Source of the DNA: Spirochaeta sp.
Lineage (GTDB): Bacteria > Spirochaetota > Spirochaetia > DSM-27196 > Alkalispirochaetaceae
NCBI GenBank assembly: GCA_027859055.1
Contig: JAQIBO010000185.1
Location: forward strand, 1 to 7,125
Reading direction: 5' to 3'
DNA: 7,125 nucleotides
Shown: positions 1 through 5,520 of the stretch, piece by piece
Layout: each line of letters opens with the position of its first letter
Numbering within the stretch: position 1 is the first letter of the stretch
Translations under genes and position numbers: made by a program
The notes under the pieces: model-generated
What the model was told of the DNA's origin: nothing
Databases searched by the model: none
What the model saw: the letters and a program-made list of their open reading frames with translations, nothing else

Positions 1-178
1 GATCCTCGTTGAGAATCGCCTCAAAACGCGTGTGCGCCTCATCGGTCCGGTTCTCTTTCAGCAGCTGATAGCCCTCCTGTGAAAGTTGGGATATCCGTTC
101 CTGTCGTTCGTCCGGCGCGTCCGGCATAATCTGGTCGGACTCAGTGTCGGGGCGTTTCGTATCGTCTGTATCGCTCAT
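1..178 (-). CDS. TPR-repeat protein, N-terminal 59 residues (3' end outside window)
   Basis: An open frame starting at ATG 176-178 and still open at the window edge, so 59 complete codons are visible. The ATG overlaps the preceding stop as ATGA and has an AAGGA site at 188-192 with a 9-nt spacer. The first ~28 residues are very acidic and polar (MSDTDDTKRP, then PDAPDE), with no signal peptide or lipobox, so the visible end suggests a cytoplasmic protein. Residues 30-59 look like the first helix pair of a tetratricopeptide repeat: G36, L39, N43, A48 and F52 fall at the consensus positions, in SQEGYQLLKENRTDEAHTRF. Further repeats would lie outside the window. TPR proteins are protein-binding scaffolds; the partner is unknown, though the coupled TPR-like protein upstream is a candidate. 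Confidence 0.75.
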   Translation of the reverse strand, partial: MSDTDDTKRPDTESDQIMPDAPDERQERISQLSQEGYQLLKENRTDEAHTRFEAILNED

Positions 179-510
179 TCGTCGTTTTCCTTCATCCATG
201 TGCGAATCACTCCGGCCATCTGTTCGGTCATCTCATCGATCCGCCGCCGGTCCCCGGCAACCCAGAACATCCGGAACGCCTCAAGGGGATCACCGCTGTT
301 CATGTAGTGGTTTCCCAGTCGAATGAGGCCATCGGAATAGCGAACCGTAAGAAATATCCGCTTTGCTGCACTGAGACTTCCCTGATTGAAGAACTCATTT
401 CCTTTTCGGATAAGTGCGGCTCGTTTCGACCGGTCGATCGTATCCGGGTCAAGGGAGCCAACCTTCAGGAATCCCGCCGACGGAACGCCGACGGGGTCGT
501 TATTTTCCAT
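175..510 (-). CDS. Conserved-type small protein with two TPR-like helical hairpins, function unknown
   Basis: A soluble protein of 111 residues with no signal peptide or membrane segment. I do not recognise a named family. Two stretches fit the spacing of tetratricopeptide repeat consensus residues: G37, F40, G44, A49, F53 and then G66, Y69, G73, A78, F82. Both have the order Gly, aromatic at +3, Gly at +7, Ala at +12, Phe at +16. They are 29 residues apart rather than the usual 34. The first 30 residues look unstructured and the last 20 form a charged helix. The start ATG lies 11 nt after the hisG stop, with AGAGGAG at 513-519 just 2 nt upstream. Its TGA overlaps the start of a TPR-protein gene. 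I have a vague memory of similar small proteins in spirochaetes but cannot name one. A scaffold or partner role beside the TPR protein is inference. Confidence 0.8.
   Translation of the reverse strand: MENNDPVGVPSAGFLKVGSLDPDTIDRSKRAALIRKGNEFFNQGSLSAAKRIFLTVRYSDGLIRLGNHYMNSGDPLEAFRMFWVAGDRRRIDEMTEQMAGVIRTWMKENDE
188..192 (-). promoter_or_regulatory. Ribosome-binding site of the TPR-protein gene
   Basis: AAGGA on the minus strand, inside the last codons of the 111-residue gene and 9 nt before the ATG at 176-178. Because this gene is truncated by the window, the site is an important support for its being real. Confidence 0.55.
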
Positions 511-512
511 AG

Positions 513-519
513 CTCCTCT
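513..519 (-). promoter_or_regulatory. Ribosome-binding site of the 111-residue TPR-like gene
   Basis: AGAGGAG on the minus strand in the 11-nt gap after hisG. It is a strong match to the anti-Shine-Dalgarno sequence, but the spacer to the ATG at 508-510 is only 2 nt, shorter than usual. No alternative nearby in-frame start gives better spacing. Confidence 0.55.
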
Positions 520-521
520 AA

Positions 522-1145
522 CTATAACACCGATTTCAGTTCTTCGACAAAAGCACCTATACGTTTGTTGTGGTATTTGTAGAAGGCGCGGTTTGCAACG
601 AGCTTTACCTCGGTTTCTCCGAGAACCTCTTTTACTTCCAGGTCGTGCGCTTTCAGGGTGCTCCCCGTTTCCACGAGGTCAACGATGTACGGGGCGAGTC
701 CCAGCACAGGCGCAAGTTCCACCGACCCGTTGAGGCGAATGATTGAAACGGGAATCCCGCGGTGGTGGAAAAAGTCCCGGGTAAACCGGGTAAACTTGCT
801 CGCCACGGTGAGGGATGTCGCTGTTCGGTGATCGTCTTTTTCATCGGATCGTCCGGCCAGGCATATTCGCGTCTTTCCAAACGGGAGCGTCAGCAGTTCA
901 AAAAAATCGTACCCGCTTTCGTAGATCACATCGCTTCCGCAGATCCCGAGACCGGCGATGCCGTGATGTACGTATGTAGGGAGGTCGGAGTTCTTGACCA
1001 GTATCGCCTGCAGACGGTCGTTCCGTTCCCGGGCAACCAGCTGGCGCTCCCCCAATTCCAGATCGTAGCCACACGAGCGGAGAAGGGTGCTCGTTTTTTC
1101 AAAGAGGCGTCCTTTGGGCAGGGCGATTGTAATCGGCTGGTTCAC
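522..1145 (-). CDS. hisG: ATP phosphoribosyltransferase catalytic subunit, short form
   Basis: Catalyses the first step of histidine synthesis: ATP plus 5-phosphoribosyl diphosphate gives phosphoribosyl-ATP. The 207 residues match the short HisG class, which lacks the C-terminal ACT-like regulatory domain and works as a hetero-octamer with HisZ. Visible family features are ALPKGRL at 8-14, GIAGLGICGSDV at 62-73, and the HisG signature from Glu143 to Leu164 (E-x5-G-L-A-x2-I-V-D-L-x2-T-G-S-T-L). This includes the phosphoribosyl-binding loop ETGSTLKAH at 159-167. The start codon is GTG at 1143-1145, overlapping the hisZ stop as GTGA, with a good GGAGG site at 1152-1156 and a 6-nt spacer. It ends in TAG. 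An 11-nt gap separates it from the next gene. No other his gene is in the window. Confidence 0.97.
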   Translation of the reverse strand: MNQPITIALPKGRLFEKTSTLLRSCGYDLELGERQLVARERNDRLQAILVKNSDLPTYVHHGIAGLGICGSDVIYESGYDFFELLTLPFGKTRICLAGRSDEKDDHRTATSLTVASKFTRFTRDFFHHRGIPVSIIRLNGSVELAPVLGLAPYIVDLVETGSTLKAHDLEVKEVLGETEVKLVANRAFYKYHNKRIGAFVEELKSVL

Positions 1146-2266
1146 GTCCGGCCTCCGTGGGAAGGTGCAATCGCGTGGCGACCAAGCCGGAGCCGATCCG
1201 CAACGGATGAAAGCGGTGATCCCTCGTCCCGGGCGCCGGGCTGCTCAGCGAGCGTCGCTGCCGGCAGCTTGCCCGGGAACATCGAAAAGCCAACTGACGG
1301 GGCGTCGATGCCGAACGCCGCCAGCAGGCTGTCGTAACGACCACCCCGGAGCACCGCCGTGTTCCCCTCGGGGAGATAGGCGGCAAACGCGAGACCGGTG
1401 TAGTACGCGTGCGCTCCCAGTTCAGACATGTCGACACGAATCGCGTCAGGCGGCGTGTCGGGCCGCTCGGCGAGAACGGTAGCAACCGTTTCGCGCAACT
1501 CGCCGATCGCAGCGGTCACCGCCGGAGAATACCCGGTGAACGAGCTCAGCTCATCGGGGGATCCGATCCACCGCAGAAGATCCTGGAGCGTCGCCGGAAG
1601 TCCGGTAAGCTCCGGGGTGGCAAAGCGGCGTTGTCGCACCGCTCGCAGAATCGATCCGGGATCGCCGGGGCCCCGCTCCGCCGGTTTAGTGAGTTCGTCG
1701 ATGATCGCGTCCAGCAGGGTGTGCGAGCCGATGTGAATCACCGGATCTGTCACGCCCAGCGCGGCAAGCGCTTCAAGGGCCAGGATAATGACCTCCGCAT
1801 CGCCGGCAACGCCGTCAACGCCGACCAGCTCCACACCGGCCTGCGTAAACTCGTTGTTGGAAATATCGTGCTCTTCCTCGGCGCGAACGATCTGTTCATC
1901 GTAATAGACCCGTACCGGGAGCTCTTCCGCACTCAGGTGCAGCCCCAGCTGCTTTGCCAGAAAAATCGTCGTGTCCGACCGCAGAGCAAGGATTTCCCCC
2001 TGCCGGTCGACGGCACGGTATATCTGGCGAACGTCCTGTTCGTTGAGCAGGCGCCGGTACACCTCAAAGTAGTCCACCACCGGTGTTTCCGCGGGCCGGT
2101 ATCCCCACGCCTCAAAAAGCAGGGCAAGGCTGCGGGTAATACGCCGTTGGCGTGCCACCTCGCGGAGGTGCAGCGTTTCCGTCCCGGTGGGAAGGCTCAG
2201 TTGTCGATGAATATGCTGTTGTTTCATGACCGGAGCGATCGTAACAGGTTCTCGCCGCTCTGTCAT
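1142..2266 (-). CDS. hisZ: ATP phosphoribosyltransferase regulatory subunit HisZ
   Basis: A histidyl-tRNA synthetase paralogue without aminoacylation activity. It binds the short form of HisG and is needed for its activity and histidine feedback. The class II synthetase core is recognisable: LPTGTETLHL at 25-34, LRSDTT at 95-100, motif-2 region ending FTQAGVELVG at 140-149, LGAHAYYTGLAFAAY at 283-297, and LRGGRYDSLL at 306-315 followed by PSVGFSM. The anticodon-binding domain of true HisRS (420 residues or more) is absent; the 374-residue protein ends in about 35 polar residues after the core. The adjoining short hisG makes the assignment firm. The ATG at 2264-2266 overlaps the rsmD stop (ATGA) but has no visible Shine-Dalgarno sequence; an internal ATG at 2225-2227 (Met14) also lacks one and would fit the usual N-terminus equally well. 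I keep the longer start because of the coupling overlap. Confidence 0.93.
   Translation of the reverse strand: MTERREPVTIAPVMKQQHIHRQLSLPTGTETLHLREVARQRRITRSLALLFEAWGYRPAETPVVDYFEVYRRLLNEQDVRQIYRAVDRQGEILALRSDTTIFLAKQLGLHLSAEELPVRVYYDEQIVRAEEEHDISNNEFTQAGVELVGVDGVAGDAEVIILALEALAALGVTDPVIHIGSHTLLDAIIDELTKPAERGPGDPGSILRAVRQRRFATPELTGLPATLQDLLRWIGSPDELSSFTGYSPAVTAAIGELRETVATVLAERPDTPPDAIRVDMSELGAHAYYTGLAFAAYLPEGNTAVLRGGRYDSLLAAFGIDAPSVGFSMFPGKLPAATLAEQPGARDEGSPLSSVADRLRLGRHAIAPSHGGRT
1152..1156 (-). promoter_or_regulatory. Ribosome-binding site deciding the GTG start of hisG
   Basis: GGAGG on the minus strand, 6 nt before GTG at 1143-1145 and inside the last codons of hisZ. It is the clearest Shine-Dalgarno in the window with normal spacing, and it supports the GTG as the true start. 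Confidence 0.75.
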
Positions 2267-2871
2267 GTACTGGCGGCGCGCGGCTCGTCCATGCCGGTCT
2301 CGTCAGGGCGGGCGTCATCAGTCTGCACCGCCGCCGTCCGTCGGTAGAAATGCACCCGTGATCCGCCGTAATCGCGCTGGTCATACCGGACCAGGGCCGG
2401 TGTCGAGGAGATATCTTCCGGGAGATCCTCCGATACCGGCGCATGAATCAAAACACGCGTCTCGTCGTGAAGGGTGGCGCTGTTTCCCAGGCGCAGCAGA
2501 AGATCGTGTTTGTACGCATAATCAAACGGCGGATCAAGGTAGACCGTGTCGAAGGGACTCTGATTTCGCTGTACGAAGCGCTCCACCGGTTCCATTCGCA
2601 GGACCGGGCCCGAATCGAGATCGCCGATATTTTTCAGGATCCCCCGCCGCTTGCCGCGGTCCTTTTCCACCAGGACCACCGAAGTGGCGCCTCGGGACCA
2701 CGCCTCCAGCCCGACCAGCCCGGATCCGCTGAAGAGGTCAAGGAACGAACTGCCCTCGAGGAAGCCGAGAATCGAGAAGATCGATTCCCGCATACGGTCC
2801 ATCGCCGGGCGAATGATTCCCGGCGGACAGTACACCGTCCGGCCGCGTAACGTTCCGCCGGTTATCCTCAT
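2263..2871 (-). CDS. rsmD: 16S rRNA (guanine(966)-N2)-methyltransferase RsmD
   Basis: An S-adenosylmethionine-dependent enzyme that methylates N2 of G966 in 16S rRNA during small-subunit assembly. At 202 residues it is near family length (about 180-200). The start MRITGGTLRGR (1-11) and RPAMDRMRESIFSIL (21-35) are family signatures. The SAM-binding loop DLFSGSGLVGLEAWSRGA is at 45-62, and the catalytic N-methyltransferase motif DPPF is at 113-116. The usual end YGGSRVHFYRR is at 168-178 and is followed by about 24 extra polar residues (TDDARPDETG type) before the stop. The start ATG overlaps the recG stop (ATGA) and has a TGAGG ribosome-binding site at 2879-2883 with a 7-nt spacer. In many bacteria rsmD is next to coaD; here it is followed by hisZ, with another ATGA overlap. 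Confidence 0.96.
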   Translation of the reverse strand: MRITGGTLRGRTVYCPPGIIRPAMDRMRESIFSILGFLEGSSFLDLFSGSGLVGLEAWSRGATSVVLVEKDRGKRRGILKNIGDLDSGPVLRMEPVERFVQRNQSPFDTVYLDPPFDYAYKHDLLLRLGNSATLHDETRVLIHAPVSEDLPEDISSTPALVRYDQRDYGGSRVHFYRRTAAVQTDDARPDETGMDEPRAAST

Positions 2872-4925
2872 CGGTCTGCCTCAGATGCGGCGCTCTCCGC
2901 CCGGGTCAATTCGGCGGCGGCGGGGCGGTGCTCAGTCTGTGTAAGGTCCGGGTCGTCCCGAAGAATCGCGGCGATATGGCGGCGCGCGTTCAACATGAGC
3001 TCCATGTCCCGTCTGATATCGGCAAACCGGAAGCGCAAAAAACCCGCTTGCCGTGTACCGAGGAGATCACCGGGTCCGCGAATACGCAGATCCTCTTCAG
3101 CGATGTGGAATCCGTCATTGCTCTGGTAGAGTACCCGCAATCGTTCCTTTGCGTCATCGGTGAGCGGTTCCTGGTACACGAGGATACAGTGTGACTGGAA
3201 TTCTCCCCGCCCGACGCGCCCCCGGAGCTGGTGCAGCGCTGCAAGACCGAACAGCTCCGCGTGTTCGATAACGATGCACGTCGCGTTGGGGACATCAACA
3301 CCGACTTCGACAACACTTGTCGCGACCAGGACGTGAATCAAACCGTTTTTAAACTGTTCCATCGTGGCGGCCCGCTCTTCCTGATCCAACCGTGAATGGG
3401 CGACGCCGACCGTGTACGGCGCAAAGCGCTCGGCAAGGATCTCCGCCATCTCCGCTGCGCTCCGCAATCCCCGCGTACCGCCCTCGTCAATGGCGGGGTA
3501 CACGAAGTACGCCTGGCGGCCCGCCTCCAGCTCCTTATGGACAAAGCGGTATACCCGTTCCTCATTGCCCATGCGCGCCAGGCGAGTCCGGATCGGCTTG
3601 CGTCCCGGCGGGAGGTGGGTAATCGCGCTGACATCGCTGTCGCCGAATGCGGTCAGCGCCAGGGAGCGGGGAATCGGTGTCGCGCTCATCAACAGCAGAT
3701 CCGGGCTCGTTCCGCGCTCCATGATCGCCCGTCGCTGGGAGACGCCAAAGCGGTGCTGCTCATCGATAATGACCAGGCCCAGGTTGGCATAGATCACATC
3801 GGCGCTGAACAGCGCGTGGGTACCCACAACCAGATCGATCTCCCCGGCAGCCACCGCCTCCCGGAGCGCCCGGCGCGCAGGGGCGGCGGCAGCGCCGATC
3901 GCAAGCGCCACGTTGACGTCAGTCTGTGAGAGAATTGCCGCCGCCGTCCACGCGTGCTGCCGCGCCAGCAGTTCCGTAGGGACCATGAGTACCGCTTGCT
4001 CCCCGCGCTCGATCGCCCGGAGTGCCGCCAGGAGCGCCACCAGCGTTTTGCCGGAGCCAACATCGCCGTGGAGGAGGCGGTTCATCGGCCACGGCTGCTC
4101 CATATCGGTGACGATCTCCCGGAGGACCGTTTCCTGATCCTCAGTGAGCGAAAAGGGGAGCGACTCCCTGACCCCGGCGGTGAGGTGCCGCGTCCGGGTC
4201 GGGCGGGCACGGCGGGAGCTGCGTCGCCGGATCATCGCGCTGCGGGCGAGGTTCAGCTGGAAAAAGAAGAGCTCTCCAAACCGGAGCCGGCGAAACGCGC
4301 GCTCTGCGGCGTCAAGGGATGCCGGGTGGTGGATCGTCCGGATCGCGTCGGCGAACGACATCAGGTGCTCAGTTGTCCGGATCGCCGGCGGAAGCGGGTC
4401 TTCCAGCTGCGCCGCCGGCGAGGCAAGCACCGTTGCCACCAGGTCCCGGAGAATCCGCTGGGTGAGGCCGTCGGTGAGGGGATAAACCGGCAAGAGGCCC
4501 GGCGGTTTCTGCTCTTTCCGGACGTGCTCCGCCTCGAAGGAGGAACTCTGGATTTCGCCGTAGCGGAAGGAAAACGAACCGAATACGAGCAGGTCACTGC
4601 CGGGGGGAAACGTTTTTGCCAGGACGTTGCGGCCGAAACAGACCAGTACAGCTGCTCCGGACTCGTCGGATATCACGATTTTCAGAACGCGACGGCCGCC
4701 GTGGGGGAAGAACTCGTGGCGCACCACCGTGGCCCGGACGAGGCCTTCCCCGTGCGCCGCGGCGATCGCCAGGGGAACGATCTGTGAACGGTCCTCATAC
4801 CGTCCGGGGAGCAGGAAGAGCAGGTCGCCGACGGTGGTGATTCCCAGGCGGCCGAGCAGGTGGGCCCGCGTCGGCCCTACGCCCCGGAGCGTTGTCGGCG
4901 CCGCTGCGAGTTCCGTGACCGCCAT
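2868..4925 (-). CDS. recG: ATP-dependent DNA helicase RecG
   Basis: A superfamily 2 double-stranded DNA translocase that remodels stalled forks and branch-migrates Holliday junctions. At 685 residues it is full length (family about 680-700). An N-terminal helix-hairpin-helix-like stretch (LRGVGPTRAHLLGRLG, 13-28) precedes the OB/wedge domain to about residue 150. Helicase motifs are intact: I GDVGSGKT at 287-294, Ia VPTELLARQH at 315-324, Ib GTHAL at 368-372, II DEQHRFG at 388-394, III SATPIPR at 414-420, V about 534-550, VI QLRGRVGRG at 566-574. The RecG-specific TRG region DLRIRGPGDLLGTRQAG follows at 612-628. The last ~25 residues are polar and Ala/Glu-rich. The ATG lies 4 nt after the stop of the membrane-protein gene; the only Shine-Dalgarno-like element, GAGG at 4928-4931, overlaps that stop and sits just 2 nt from the start, suggesting coupling. 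The stop overlaps rsmD by 4 nt. Confidence 0.98.
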   Translation of the reverse strand: MAVTELAAAPTTLRGVGPTRAHLLGRLGITTVGDLLFLLPGRYEDRSQIVPLAIAAAHGEGLVRATVVRHEFFPHGGRRVLKIVISDESGAAVLVCFGRNVLAKTFPPGSDLLVFGSFSFRYGEIQSSSFEAEHVRKEQKPPGLLPVYPLTDGLTQRILRDLVATVLASPAAQLEDPLPPAIRTTEHLMSFADAIRTIHHPASLDAAERAFRRLRFGELFFFQLNLARSAMIRRRSSRRARPTRTRHLTAGVRESLPFSLTEDQETVLREIVTDMEQPWPMNRLLHGDVGSGKTLVALLAALRAIERGEQAVLMVPTELLARQHAWTAAAILSQTDVNVALAIGAAAAPARRALREAVAAGEIDLVVGTHALFSADVIYANLGLVIIDEQHRFGVSQRRAIMERGTSPDLLLMSATPIPRSLALTAFGDSDVSAITHLPPGRKPIRTRLARMGNEERVYRFVHKELEAGRQAYFVYPAIDEGGTRGLRSAAEMAEILAERFAPYTVGVAHSRLDQEERAATMEQFKNGLIHVLVATSVVEVGVDVPNATCIVIEHAELFGLAALHQLRGRVGRGEFQSHCILVYQEPLTDDAKERLRVLYQSNDGFHIAEEDLRIRGPGDLLGTRQAGFLRFRFADIRRDMELMLNARRHIAAILRDDPDLTQTEHRPAAAELTRAESAASEADR
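2879..2883 (-). promoter_or_regulatory. Ribosome-binding site of rsmD
   Basis: TGAGG on the minus strand, within the final codons of recG and 7 nt before the rsmD ATG at 2869-2871. It supports that start and independent re-initiation at the ATGA overlap. Confidence 0.6.
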
Positions 4926-4929
4926 CGCC

Positions 4930-5520
4930 TCAGAACGGTATCTGCTGCACGAGGCCGATCAGAAAACCGATCACGACGCGTCCGAGGATCAGGATGCCGA
5001 TCAGGACCGCGATAAAAATCACCAGAGAGTCCCGGTAGCTGGTGAATCGCCCGCGGAGAAACGGCCGCACCGTCGACTGGAGCGCCGGGTTGACGATCTG
5101 CTCCAGAACGACCCAGAAGCGGCCGCCCTGATCCATGTTGGTGAGCATGCCAACGAGGCGGATCACCGCAACGATCAGGAAGAGGGTCAGGAAAAACGAC
5201 ACCACCGACCAGATCGCCGATACGAATATTGCGAGGATAAACGAAAAGGTGATCGTGCCGGCAAACGCAAGCTGGTTGGCCACCGTATTCAGCAGACCAA
5301 GAGCGAGGATTCCGACGACGGGAGAGAAATCCATCGCGCCCAGTCGCACCGGTACGTTACGGCGAAACCAGTTCAGGTACGGATCGGTAACGGAGGCAAG
5401 GAACTCCTCGGCACGGCCGGTATTCATGCCACGAAACCAGGTGAGGACGATCCTGATCAGGATCACCACCATATACAAAGAGACCAACGCGCTGACAAAC
5501 CGAAAAACCTGCTGAATCAT
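4930..5520 (-). CDS. YggT-family integral membrane protein with two YggT units
   Basis: A hydrophobic protein of 196 residues if started at the ATG at 5518-5520. That ATG overlaps the dnaE stop as ATGA. A TTG three codons upstream (5527-5529) is possible but less likely, because it would lie almost on top of the only purine-rich stretch (TGAGG, 5531-5535). Likely membrane segments are at about 6-28, 66-84, one or two within 90-125, and 164-190. Two YggT-like units are seen: one with RIVLTWF then TDPYLNWFRRNVP at 46-58, the other with VIRLVG then VNPALQSTVRPFLRG at 143-157. In each a hydrophobic helix is followed by an (N/D)P-x-L loop and another hydrophobic helix. The biochemical role of YggT proteins is poorly defined; links to cell division, chloroplast CCB3-like proteins and osmotic tolerance have been reported. 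Placement between dnaE and recG resembles the order I remember in Borrelia. Confidence 0.85.
   Translation of the reverse strand: MIQQVFRFVSALVSLYMVVILIRIVLTWFRGMNTGRAEEFLASVTDPYLNWFRRNVPVRLGAMDFSPVVGILALGLLNTVANQLAFAGTITFSFILAIFVSAIWSVVSFFLTLFLIVAVIRLVGMLTNMDQGGRFWVVLEQIVNPALQSTVRPFLRGRFTSYRDSLVIFIAVLIGILILGRVVIGFLIGLVQQIPF

Noticed and set aside
762..1337. Plus-strand open frame of 191 codons
   Set aside because: It is antisense to hisG and the hisZ end, with no domain or ribosome-binding support.
1142..2266. Histidyl-tRNA synthetase (hisS)
   Set aside because: The protein lacks the anticodon-binding domain, is too short, and is coupled to a short-form hisG, which fits HisZ instead.
1409..2347. 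Plus-strand open frame of 312 codons
   Set aside because: It is antisense to hisZ and the end of rsmD. The product is Arg-rich with no family signature, while the opposite strand encodes a clear HisZ.
3954..4787. Plus-strand open frame of 277 codons
   Set aside because: It is a shadow of recG; the opposite strand carries all helicase motifs in order.
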